A stretch of 64,000 bases of DNA from positions 121,715 to 185,714 of the forward strand of contig CAVFCW010000004.1 of the NCBI GenBank assembly GCA_963621245.1. Direction: 5' to 3'. This DNA comes from SIG603 sp963621245 (GTDB lineage Bacteria; Bacillota; Clostridia; Oscillospirales; Acutalibacteraceae). A model generated the notes under the pieces. The model was not told the origin of the DNA. It did not search any database and was given only the letters and a program-made list of their open reading frames with translations. Both the position numbers and the translations under genes were made by a program. Position 1 is the first letter of the stretch; each line of letters begins with the position of its first letter. Of this stretch, positions 25,157 to 33,511 are shown piece by piece.

Positions 25157-27310
25157 TTAAGCTTTTTGAGCGGAAGCGTTTTTGGCTTCTTCCTCTTCAT
25201 CGTAAGCTTCTTGGAAGAATATTTCCTGAGAGTTGACCTTCTCGCCGTTCGGATGAAGGTTTCTGTCGACATAAAGGCCCTCGCTCGTCTGCTGTTTGCC
25301 CTTTTCATCGTCGGACATAACGGTATCGAAGATGTGGCGAACCTTTGCCTTGATGTTTTCGTCGTAGATAGGCGCGGCAATCTCAACGCGTCTGACGGTA
25401 TTTCTTGTCATAAAGTCGGCGCTTGCGATAAACATGCTCTCATCGTCGCCGATACCGAATCGGTAAATTCTCGAGTGCTCGAGGAAACGGCCGACAACGC
25501 TTATTATCGTTATGTTCTCGGTTTGACCCGGAATGCCCGGTTTCAGGCAGCAAATGCCTCTGATGATGAGCTCGATTTTAACGCCCGCTCTGGAAGCCTG
25601 AATGAGCTTGTCAATAATCTTTTTATCAGTGAGGGAGTTTACCTTTGCACCGATGTAAGCGGGTTTGCCGGCAAGTGCGTTTTCAATCTCGATATCCATC
25701 ATATCAAGGATTCTGTTCTGGAGGCACTTCGGAGCGACAAGCAGATGATGCATTTCTTCTACCGTTTCGCCCATGAGGAGCGCACCGAACACTTTTGCGC
25801 CTTCTGCGCCGATGTCCTGATTTGCGGTGATGAGAGAAAGGTCGGTGTAAAGTCGGGAGGTTTTCTCGTTATAGTTACCTGTTCCGATTTGAGTGATGTA
25901 TTTTACCTCGCCGCCGATGTTTCTCGTGATGAGGCAAAGCTTGGAGTGAACCTTGTATCCCGGCAAGCCGTAGATTATATTACATCCCGCTTCTTCGAGG
26001 CGGCGGCTCATCTCGATGTTGTTTTCCTCGTCAAAACGTGCGCGCAACTCAACGAGAACATCAACCTCTTTGCCGTTCTCCGCTGCTTCGACAAGCGCCT
26101 CGATAACCTTGCTTCGCTCGGCTACTCGGTAAAGTGTCATTTTGATGGACACAACGCTGTCATCCTCTGCGGCTTCGTTCAAAAGCTTAATGAAGGCTCT
26201 CATATCGTTGAACGGATAGGAGAGAAGAACGTCTTTTTTCTCAATCTGAGGAATAATCGGTTCTTTCGGGCTTAACTGATTTGTGATTCTCGGCGAACGC
26301 TTATCGTAGAAAAGCTCGGGCTTGTTTCTCAAGTTATCCTGAATGGAAAATACAAATTTGAGATCAAGCGGAGTACCCACGTTAATTACGTGTGAGGCTT
26401 TCATCTTGAGGTGCTTTAAAAGTTCGCTCTGAGTTTCCGGGGAGAGCGGTCTCGAGAGTTCAAGTCTAACGGGGCTAAGGCGCTTTCTCTGCTTGATAAG
26501 GCGTTCCATAGCTTCACGGTAATCGAGAATTTCCTCGTCGTAAGCGTCCTCGGTGTCGATGTCGGCGTTTCTTGTAACTCTGATTATCGATTTCTCGACT
26601 ATCTCATATTTCTTGTAAAGTTTCTGAACAAAATGAAGAATGAGTTCCTCGGAGAGCATGAACGTTCCCGGTCTTGAGGGAATCTCGATAAGTCTCTTGA
26701 AAACGCTGTTCGAGCACGGGACAATGCCTATTCTCGATTTATCCGACTTTGCTTTTTTGCTCTTCAGAACAACAAGGGCATAAAGATCCTTATTGTTGAG
26801 GAACGGGAACGGCTGAGATTTGCCGATTACCATCGGGGAGAGATAGGGCGCAATATTTGCGTCAAAATATCTTTCGATGAGCTCGCCCTCTGCCGTTGAG
26901 AGCTTGTTGAAGTTGATAATTCTTATTCCGTACGGCTCAAGTTCGCCCATGAGCTGCTCGTAGACAAGGGCTTTTTTCTTCTCGAGGATTTTAACCTGCT
27001 TGAGAATTGCCGAAACCTGCTCGGCGCTTGTCATGTTCGTTTTGTTTTCTCTTATCTTCGGGTCGGTGAGGTGCTGATCCATAAGCGAACCCACGCGAAC
27101 CATGAAAAATTCGTCAAGGTTTGTCTGGAAGATGGACGCAAAGGTAAGTCTTTCCGCAAGAGGAACTTTCGGGTTGCCCGCCTCGTTTAAGCATCTCTCG
27201 TCAAAGCTGAGCCATGAGAGCTCGCGGTTTGTATAGCACGAAAAATCCTTATTCTTTTTCGCTTTTTCCGTTACCGGCTGTTCGATTACCGGGGTTTCCT
27301 GGATTTCCAT
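25157..27310 (-). CDS. ppk1: Polyphosphate kinase 1
   Basis: Synthesises polyphosphate reversibly from ATP. The 717-residue protein has the four PPK1 domains in order: an N-terminal helical domain (CYTNRELSWLSFDERCLNEA), the head domain, and two phospholipase-D-like catalytic domains. The autophosphorylated histidine is in GLPGYKVHSKLCLITRN near residue 437, and a second conserved histidine is in FLEHSRIYRFG. An acidic tail of about 30 residues follows. It is monocistronic, with its own promoter and terminator. A long open frame on the plus strand inside it is a shadow. Confidence 0.97.
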   Translation of the reverse strand: MEIQETPVIEQPVTEKAKKNKDFSCYTNRELSWLSFDERCLNEAGNPKVPLAERLTFASIFQTNLDEFFMVRVGSLMDQHLTDPKIRENKTNMTSAEQVSAILKQVKILEKKKALVYEQLMGELEPYGIRIINFNKLSTAEGELIERYFDANIAPYLSPMVIGKSQPFPFLNNKDLYALVVLKSKKAKSDKSRIGIVPCSNSVFKRLIEIPSRPGTFMLSEELILHFVQKLYKKYEIVEKSIIRVTRNADIDTEDAYDEEILDYREAMERLIKQRKRLSPVRLELSRPLSPETQSELLKHLKMKASHVINVGTPLDLKFVFSIQDNLRNKPELFYDKRSPRITNQLSPKEPIIPQIEKKDVLLSYPFNDMRAFIKLLNEAAEDDSVVSIKMTLYRVAERSKVIEALVEAAENGKEVDVLVELRARFDEENNIEMSRRLEEAGCNIIYGLPGYKVHSKLCLITRNIGGEVKYITQIGTGNYNEKTSRLYTDLSLITANQDIGAEGAKVFGALLMGETVEEMHHLLVAPKCLQNRILDMMDIEIENALAGKPAYIGAKVNSLTDKKIIDKLIQASRAGVKIELIIRGICCLKPGIPGQTENITIISVVGRFLEHSRIYRFGIGDDESMFIASADFMTRNTVRRVEIAAPIYDENIKAKVRHIFDTVMSDDEKGKQQTSEGLYVDRNLHPNGEKVNSQEIFFQEAYDEEEEAKNASAQKA

Positions 27311-27368
27311 AAAATTGTCCTTTGATAATAAATTTGTAAATGAAAAACATCCACATTATGTACCTTAA

Positions 27369-27397
27369 ATTATACATTAATTGCGATATAATTTCAA
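27369..27397 (-). promoter_or_regulatory. Promoter of ppk1
   Basis: On the minus strand: TTGAAA, 17 bases, TATAAT, about 60 bases before ATG. Confidence 0.75.
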
Positions 27398-27604
27398 GTT
27401 AATATGATAGTGCATTATTGTAAAATTATAGCGGAATTTGTGTAAAAACCGTGTAAAATTATCAGACAGGTGTTTATGCATCGGTATGAGCTTGTGATGA
27501 AACAAGAACGCTCTTTAATTTCAAAAAAAGGAATAAAATCAAAGCGCAGCACATAAAACCGACGGTATTTGCACAAAAATGCTTTTAAAACTTCAAAAAA
27601 TCTC

Positions 27605-27633
27605 TTGACAGATTTTGCGTGAGAGTGTATAAT
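27605..27633 (+). promoter_or_regulatory. Promoter of the aspS-gatC T-box operon
   Basis: Perfect consensus TTGACA, 17 bases, TATAAT. Confidence 0.9.
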
Positions 27634-27639
27634 TCTCTC

Positions 27640-27965
27640 AAATTGGAAAAAGCAAACAAAGGCTATGAAGAGAAGAGTAGCCCGTATCGCTTGGCAAAGA
27701 GAGTCGCTGTCGGTGGGAATGCGGCACAAAAGGTACGGAGGAAGAACATCTCGGAGCCGCTGACCAAAAGCCCTAAAGGAAAGAAAGAAGTAAAATTAAG
27801 GCAAGTAGATTCAGACGCAGTCGCAGCGTTAAAGGCGGATTCGCATGTCGGTGCGAAGTGAGCGGAACACAAAGAAGTGATCAATTTTGGGTGGTACCGC
27901 GGATGGCTGATTGATTATTCAGGCTGTTCGTCCCTTAGATGTAAGGGATGAGCGGCTTTTTTATT
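27640..27965 (+). promoter_or_regulatory. T-box leader, probably Asp-specific
   Basis: A tRNA-sensing leader of about 325 nt. Stem I features include AGAGAG at 27698-27703 and the distal-loop GGTGGGAA at 27712-27719. A GAC triplet at 27762-27764, in the expected position on the 3' side of Stem I, is the probable specifier for Asp. The T-box core GGTGGTACCGCGG at 27890-27902 is exact and contains the UGGN that pairs with an uncharged acceptor end. It overlaps the switch to the terminator at 27923. Uncharged tRNA(Asp) should stabilise the antiterminator and turn on the whole aspS-gatC-gatA-gatB operon. Confidence 0.92.
27923..27964 (+). terminator. Regulated terminator of the T-box leader
   Basis: GCTGTTCGTCCCTT pairs along its full length with AAGGGATGAGCGGC, followed by six T. 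Confidence 0.9.
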
Positions 27966-28002
27966 TTGTAAATCGCCCGAAAAAAGAAAGAAGGACAAGG
28001 AA

Positions 28003-30090
28003 ATGAACAGAACTCACTACTGTGGCAGACTGACAGAAAAAGAGATGGGTAAAACGGTTACCTGTGCAGGCTGGGTGCAGACAAAGAGAGATATGGGTGG
28101 AGTTATCTTCATCGATCTTAAGGACAGAGAGGGAACCTTACAGGTTGTTTTCAACGCGATGTTCTTAAGCGAGGAGGAATTTCACATTGCCGAGACGCTT
28201 AGAAACCAGAGCGTTATCGAGGTTACGGGACTTCTTCGCCGCCGTGACGAGGAGACTTATAACCCCAAGCTTCCCACAGGTACAATCGAGCTAAGAGCAG
28301 AGAAAATCAAGCTTCTTTCCACAAGTGCGTCTTTGCCGTTCAATATGGACGAGCGCAGTAAGGTAAGAGAAGATTTGAGATTAAAGTACCGTTTTCTCGA
28401 TTTAAGAAGTCCCGAAATGGTAAGAAACTTAAAGTTCCGTCATCAGCTTGTGAAAGTCGTTAGAGATTATCTCGATAACGACGATTTCATCGAGGTGGAA
28501 ACACCCATGCTCACAAAGTCCACTCCCGAGGGCGCAAGAGATTATCTCGTTCCGTCGAGAGTTCACCCCGGAATGTTCTATGCGCTTCCGCAGTCCCCGC
28601 AGATTTTCAAGCAGCTTCTCATGGTCGGCGGATTCGACAAATACTATCAGGTGGCAAGATGCTTCCGTGACGAGGACCTTCGTGCCGACAGACAGCCCGA
28701 GTTCACTCAGGTTGATATGGAGATGAGCTTTGTCGATCAGGAGGATATATTCATTCACCTCGAAAAGCTTTTCAAGCATGTTATGAAAGAGCTCATGCAC
28801 GAGGACATAAAAGAGCCATTCCAGAGAATGACATGGCACACCGCCATGGATGTTTACGGCAGCGATAAGCCCGATTTGCGCTTTGATCTTCCGATAACAG
28901 ATATCACGGACATTGCGGAAAAATGTTCGTTCAGCGTTTTCAACAGCGTTGTAAAGAAGGGCGGAATCGTAAGAGCTATTTCGGTTCCGGGCGGCGACAG
29001 CTTCACAAGAAGTCAGATTGAAGAGTTGACGGACAAGGCATTCGGCTACGGCGCAAAGGGAATGGCTTGGATAAGCATAAGACCCGACGGCGAGCTTTAT
29101 TCCGTTCTCACAAAGTATTTTGAGCCCGAGCTTATGGACGAGCTTATAAAGCGTGTTGGTGCAAAAAACGGCGACTTCATTCTTTTCTGTGCCGATAAGC
29201 TTTCTACCGTCAGAAGAACACTCGGCGGACTTCGACTTGATATAGCCGATATGCTCGACCTGAGAAGAAAGGGCGAGTATAAATTCCTATTCGTCACCGA
29301 TTTCCCCGAGTTTGAATACAGCGAGGAAGAGGGCAGATGGATTGCAACTCATCATCCGTTCACAATGCCCTACGAGGAGGATATTAAGTACCTCAAGACC
29401 GATCCCGAAAGAGTAAGAGCTCAGGCATATGACGTCGTTCTCAACGGCACGGAGCTCGGTTCCGGTTCAATAAGAATTCATAAGCCCGAGGTTCAGCAGG
29501 CAATGTTTGAGGCACTCGGCTTCAGCGATGAGCAGATTGAGGAGCGTTTCGGATTCATGGTTAATGCCTTTAAGTACGGCACACCGCCGCACGGCGGTTT
29601 CGCATTCGGACTTGACCGTCTCACAATGCTTTTGCTCGGCGCAGATTCGCTTCGTGACGTAATTGCCTTCCCAAAAATTAAGGACGCAAGCTGTCCTTTG
29701 ACGGACGCTCCGAACGTTGTCGATATGGAGCAACTTGAGGTTTTAAACCTTGCCGAGGCGTTCAAAACTCCCGAGGAGAGAGCGGGCACGGCAAAGGCAA
29801 AAAAGAAGAGCCCGCAGATTGATATAAAGAATGTCGCAAATCTTGCAAGACTGAGCCTAAACGAGGACGAAATGAAAGAGATGCCCGACCAGATGAAGAG
29901 CATAATCGAATTTGCCGATAAGCTCTCGGAGCTTGACATAGAGGACGTAAAGCCAACGGCTCATGTTGTCGAGCAGACCAATGTTATGAGAGACGACATT
30001 CCGAAGAGCGATTTCACGAGAGCGGAAATGCTTAAAAACGCTCCCACTCATACAGAGGAATATATCTACGTGCCAAAGGCATTTGAATAA
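28003..30090 (+). CDS. aspS-gatC: Aspartyl-tRNA synthetase fused to GatC
   Basis: A 695-residue fusion. Residues 1 to about 590 form a bacterial AspRS: N-terminal anticodon-binding OB fold (CAGWVQTKRDMGGVIFIDLK), class II motifs with FRDEDLRADRQPEFTQVDME, the GAD insertion domain, and motif 3 near GFAFGLDRLTMLLLG. After a short Lys-rich linker (near residue 600), residues about 606-695 are a complete GatC (NVANLARLSLNEDE, MRDDIP, APTHTEEYIYVP). The frame is continuous, with no stop, internal ATG or ribosome binding site at the join. gatA and gatB follow directly. The fusion would hold Asp-tRNA formation and its amidation in one particle. Whether this AspRS also charges tRNA(Asn) is unproven. 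Confidence 0.96.
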   Translation: MNRTHYCGRLTEKEMGKTVTCAGWVQTKRDMGGVIFIDLKDREGTLQVVFNAMFLSEEEFHIAETLRNQSVIEVTGLLRRRDEETYNPKLPTGTIELRAEKIKLLSTSASLPFNMDERSKVREDLRLKYRFLDLRSPEMVRNLKFRHQLVKVVRDYLDNDDFIEVETPMLTKSTPEGARDYLVPSRVHPGMFYALPQSPQIFKQLLMVGGFDKYYQVARCFRDEDLRADRQPEFTQVDMEMSFVDQEDIFIHLEKLFKHVMKELMHEDIKEPFQRMTWHTAMDVYGSDKPDLRFDLPITDITDIAEKCSFSVFNSVVKKGGIVRAISVPGGDSFTRSQIEELTDKAFGYGAKGMAWISIRPDGELYSVLTKYFEPELMDELIKRVGAKNGDFILFCADKLSTVRRTLGGLRLDIADMLDLRRKGEYKFLFVTDFPEFEYSEEEGRWIATHHPFTMPYEEDIKYLKTDPERVRAQAYDVVLNGTELGSGSIRIHKPEVQQAMFEALGFSDEQIEERFGFMVNAFKYGTPPHGGFAFGLDRLTMLLLGADSLRDVIAFPKIKDASCPLTDAPNVVDMEQLEVLNLAEAFKTPEERAGTAKAKKKSPQIDIKNVANLARLSLNEDEMKEMPDQMKSIIEFADKLSELDIEDVKPTAHVVEQTNVMRDDIPKSDFTRAEMLKNAPTHTEEYIYVPKAFE

Positions 30091-30111
30091 GAAAGAAGCA
30101 GGAATCCGAAA

Positions 30112-31539
30112 ATGTTAAGTAAAGGAATAAAGGAGCTTGGCGAGGGACTTCGAAAAAAGGAATTTTCGAGCGTCGAGCTCACCAAGCTGTATCTTGAAGA
30201 GATAGAAAAAAAGGACGATAAAATTGAGGCTTTTCTGACCGTGACGGCGGAAAAAGCTCTTGAAATGGCAGAAAAAGCCGACAAAATGATTGCCGAGGGA
30301 AAAGGTTCTTATTTGACGGGAATCCCCATGGCGGTCAAGGACAACATTTGTACAAAGGGCATAAAAACCACATGCGCTTCCAAAATGCTTAATAATTTTG
30401 TTCCGCCGTACGAGGCACACGTTACCGATAAGCTTTTTTCGGGCGGCGCAGTCATGCTCGGCAAAGTGAACATGGACGAATTCGCAATGGGTTCAACTAC
30501 CGAGAACTCCGCATTTAAGACGACTAAAAACCCGAGAAACCTTTCTCACGTTCCGGGTGGATCTTCCGGCGGAAGTGCTGCCGCCGTTGCGGCCGGCGAG
30601 TGCGTCTATGCCCTCGGAAGCGATACAGGCGGAAGTATACGCCAGCCGGCAAGTTTTTGCGGCGTTGTCGGAATGAAGCCGACTTACGGCTCCGTTTCGA
30701 GATACGGTCTTGTGGCGTTTGCATCTTCTCTTGATCAGATAGGCCCGCTCACAAGGAGCATTTGGGACAATGCCGCTGTTCTCACCTCGATTTCGGGTCA
30801 CGACGAGAGAGACACAACAAGCATTAAGCGTGAATACGGCGATTTTACATCCGAGATAGGCAAAGACGTCAAGGGAATGAAAATCGGCATCATCAAAGAA
30901 TTTTTCGGTGCCGGCATAAGCGACGAGGTTAAGGAGGCTGTTCTCGGTGCGGCAAAGAAGTACGAGAGCATGGGAGCCGAGCTTGTGGAGCTTTCAATCC
31001 CCACCCTTGATTATGCACTTCCCGCGTACTACGTAATTTCTTCGGCTGAGGCAAGCTCGAACCTTGCACGTTTTGACGGTGCAAGATACGGTTACCGCAG
31101 TGAAAAATACGACGATATAACAGAGCTTTACAAAAATTCGAGAAGTGAGGGCTTTGGCGCCGAGGTTAAGAGAAGAATCATGCTCGGAACCTTTGCACTC
31201 TCATCGGGATATTATGACGCTTACTACAAGAAGGCTCTTCAGGTAAGAACCCTTATCATCAGAGATTTCAACAAAGCATTCGAGAGCTGCGATTTCATTC
31301 TCTCGCCCGTAAGCCCCACAACGGCATATAAAATCGGCGAGAAAACAAGCGATCCGCTCGAGATGTATTTGGGCGATATTTACACCGTGCCGATAAACAT
31401 CGCCGGTGTGCCGAGCCTTTCCATGCCGTGTGCCGTCGGTAAGGATAATCTTCCCATAGGCATGCAGTTAATCGGCCCGCTTTTCTCAGAGGATAAACTC
31501 TACAAAGCCGGCTACGCATTTGAGGAGGCAACAAGATGA
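30112..31539 (+). CDS. gatA: Aspartyl/glutamyl-tRNA amidotransferase subunit A
   Basis: The glutaminase subunit of GatCAB, which releases ammonia from glutamine for conversion of misacylated Asp-tRNA(Asn) or Glu-tRNA(Gln). The 475-residue amidase-signature protein keeps the Ser-cisSer-Lys triad: Lys in AVKDNICTKG (near residue 76), the cis-Ser in GGSSGGSAAAVAAG and the nucleophile Ser in DTGGSIRQPASF. It is 21 bases after the fusion gene and overlaps gatB by 4 bases (ATGA), so all three chains are translated together. Its length is normal. Confidence 0.97.
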   Translation: MLSKGIKELGEGLRKKEFSSVELTKLYLEEIEKKDDKIEAFLTVTAEKALEMAEKADKMIAEGKGSYLTGIPMAVKDNICTKGIKTTCASKMLNNFVPPYEAHVTDKLFSGGAVMLGKVNMDEFAMGSTTENSAFKTTKNPRNLSHVPGGSSGGSAAAVAAGECVYALGSDTGGSIRQPASFCGVVGMKPTYGSVSRYGLVAFASSLDQIGPLTRSIWDNAAVLTSISGHDERDTTSIKREYGDFTSEIGKDVKGMKIGIIKEFFGAGISDEVKEAVLGAAKKYESMGAELVELSIPTLDYALPAYYVISSAEASSNLARFDGARYGYRSEKYDDITELYKNSRSEGFGAEVKRRIMLGTFALSSGYYDAYYKKALQVRTLIIRDFNKAFESCDFILSPVSPTTAYKIGEKTSDPLEMYLGDIYTVPINIAGVPSLSMPCAVGKDNLPIGMQLIGPLFSEDKLYKAGYAFEEATR

Positions 31540-32969
31540 ACATGATAAAAGATTACGAGATGGTCATCGGACTTGAGGTTCACTGCGAATTAAAGACAAA
31601 AACCAAAATTTTCTGTTCTTGCCCGACTACCTTCGGAGCCGCTCCGAACACTCACGTTTGCCCCGTTTGTCTGGGATACCCCGGAACGCTTCCCGTTCTC
31701 AACCGCAAGGTTGTCGACTATGCTATAAAGGCGGGACTTGCAACAAACTGCAGCATCACCGAGTTTTCAAAGTCCGACAGAAAAAACTATTTCTACCCCG
31801 ATTTACCAAAGGCATATCAGATAAGCCAGTATGATCTTCCGCTTTGCCAGCACGGATATCTCGATATAGAGACAAACGCAGGCTCAAAGAGAATAGGCAT
31901 CACGAGAATTCACATTGAGGAGGATGCGGGTAAGCTTGTCCACGATGAGGAATTCGGCACAATGCTTGATGCAAACCGCTGTGGCGTGCCGCTTATCGAG
32001 ATTGTTTCCGAGCCTGACATCCGCTCAGCCGAGGAGGCTGTGGCTTATCTCAAAAAGCTCAGAGCAATCATTCTTTACACGGGTGTTTCCGACTGCAAGA
32101 TGCAGGAGGGCTCCATGCGTGCGGACGTCAACTTAAGCGTTAGAAAGAAGGGCACGGAGAAATTCGGAACAAGAACCGAGATGAAGAACTTAAACTCTTT
32201 CCTTTTCATCGAAAAAGCGATAGAATACGAGTATAAAAGACAGGTTGAGGCGATTGAAAGCGGCGAGGAGATAGTTCAGGAGACAAGACGTTACGATCAG
32301 AGCACGGGAAAAACATTCTCCATGAGAAAGAAAGAGGATGCAAACGACTACCGTTATTTCCCCGATCCCGACCTTGCGCCGATTATCAGCCCGTACGACT
32401 ATGTTATGAAACTGAAGTCGGAAATTCCCGAACTTCCGGACGCACGAAAGAAAAAGTATATGGATAAATACGGTTTGACCGCATATGACGCCGAGATGAT
32501 TGTCGGCGACATTGAAATATCCGACTACTTTGAAAAGGGTGCAACCAAAACCGACTATCAAAAGACATTCGCAAACCTGCTCATCGGCGATTGTTTCTCC
32601 ATGACGAGCGCAGACGAGCCTGAAATAAAAATCAGCGCCGACGCTCTTGCCGAGATTGCGCAGATGACGGGAAGCGGCGAGATAAACTCCTCCACGGGCA
32701 AAAAGCTTATCAAGAGCCTGTGGGGCACGGATACCGATCCGAAAGAGTATGTTGAGAAAAACAACTTAAAGCAGATTAACGGCAGAGACGAGCTAAAAGC
32801 TTACTTTGACGACGCCGTTAAAGAAAATCCGAAGGCTGTTTCCGACTACAAGTCGGGCAAAAAAGCGGCACTTAAAGCCGTAATCGGTATTGTTATGAAA
32901 AAAACAGGCGGAAGAGCAAATCCCGCCGTATTAAATTCCGTACTCGAGGAATTCCAAAATAATCTTTAA
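31536..32969 (+). CDS. gatB: Aspartyl/glutamyl-tRNA amidotransferase subunit B
   Basis: The tRNA-binding and kinase subunit of GatCAB, which phosphorylates the Asp or Glu side chain before amidation. The 477-residue protein starts MNMIKDYEMVIGLEVHCELK; the cysteines in IFCSCP and HVCPVCLGYPGTLP form the zinc site. The central catalytic domain and a C-terminal YqeY-like helical tail (about residues 330-477) are both present. Its ATG overlaps the gatA stop. A strong bidirectional terminator follows, ending the operon. Confidence 0.97.
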   Translation: MNMIKDYEMVIGLEVHCELKTKTKIFCSCPTTFGAAPNTHVCPVCLGYPGTLPVLNRKVVDYAIKAGLATNCSITEFSKSDRKNYFYPDLPKAYQISQYDLPLCQHGYLDIETNAGSKRIGITRIHIEEDAGKLVHDEEFGTMLDANRCGVPLIEIVSEPDIRSAEEAVAYLKKLRAIILYTGVSDCKMQEGSMRADVNLSVRKKGTEKFGTRTEMKNLNSFLFIEKAIEYEYKRQVEAIESGEEIVQETRRYDQSTGKTFSMRKKEDANDYRYFPDPDLAPIISPYDYVMKLKSEIPELPDARKKKYMDKYGLTAYDAEMIVGDIEISDYFEKGATKTDYQKTFANLLIGDCFSMTSADEPEIKISADALAEIAQMTGSGEINSSTGKKLIKSLWGTDTDPKEYVEKNNLKQINGRDELKAYFDDAVKENPKAVSDYKSGKKAALKAVIGIVMKKTGGRANPAVLNSVLEEFQNNL

Positions 32970-32985
32970 ATCGAGCAAAACAATA

Positions 32986-33020
32986 TGCCACCGCTTTATT
33001 TGCGGTGGCATTGCGTTTTT
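32986..33020. terminator. Bidirectional terminator after gatB
   Basis: Perfect stem TGCCACCGC/GCGGTGGCA with a 7-base loop, T-rich on the plus side and A-rich before it, so it can also serve the minus-strand gene that ends at 33024. Confidence 0.85.
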
Positions 33021-33023
33021 GTA

Positions 33024-33344
33024 TCAGTTGTCGCCATTGTTTTTATTCATGTCGTACCAAAAGTCATAGCTTTCGTTCACCTTGCTCTGATAGTACTCCA
33101 TTTTCTTTTGACTTTGAATTCTGTCACGAAGAGCGAGAATCGAGAGCATCTCGTCCGCAAGCTCCTCTAGGGGCGGCTTTCGGTAATGACTTAAGTAGCC
33201 GAGCATTTGCCCGGCGGTGAAATCGGTGTTCAGTTCGTTTGCTATCGCATTCGCTATGCTCTCGTGATATTTTCTCTCGATAAGCACACGGTACAGTTTT
33301 TCGCTTTGAGCCGATCTTTTTACTCCGCTTTTCAAGATTCTCAC
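33024..33344 (-). CDS. Small conserved-looking protein of unknown function
   Basis: Up to 106 residues, basic at the N-terminus and predicted mostly helical, with the block ELNTDFTAGQMLGYLSHYRK in the middle and a charged, Asn-rich tail. No known motif or membrane segment. The start is uncertain: GTG 33344 has only GGAAAGAA before it, and an in-frame TTG nine bases later (33335) is also possible. A good minus-strand promoter upstream supports expression. I do not recognise a function. Confidence 0.7.
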   Translation of the reverse strand: MRILKSGVKRSAQSEKLYRVLIERKYHESIANAIANELNTDFTAGQMLGYLSHYRKPPLEELADEMLSILALRDRIQSQKKMEYYQSKVNESYDFWYDMNKNNGDN

Positions 33345-33375
33345 TTCTTTCCGATATTGTGCGTTTTATGCACTA

Positions 33376-33404
33376 AGTATAATCAGAAACAGCTCTCTTT
33401 ACAA
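33376..33404 (-). promoter_or_regulatory. Promoter of the small minus-strand gene
   Basis: On the minus strand: TTGTAA, 17 bases, TATACT, about 25 bases before the predicted start. Confidence 0.65.
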
Positions 33405-33425
33405 GCTGTTTTGAAATGCGTTTTC

Positions 33426-33454
33426 TTGCTTAAATTGCGCCTTTATTATATAAT
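33426..33454 (+). promoter_or_regulatory. Promoter of the Sel1-repeat gene
   Basis: TTGCTT, 17 bases, TATAAT. It is divergent from the promoter at 33376, with 22 bases between them. Confidence 0.65.
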
Positions 33455-33511
33455 CATTTTGCGGATATCAAGCGTATCTGCGGTCAATAATATTACAAGA
33501 GGAGCTTTTGA

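Noticed and set aside
25166..26275. 369-residue open frame on the plus strand
   Set aside because: Antisense to ppk1, with no ribosome binding site and no recognisable motif.
27619..27861. 80-residue open frame upstream of aspS
   Set aside because: Overlaps the T-box leader RNA, whose conserved elements explain the sequence; not a leader peptide of known kind.
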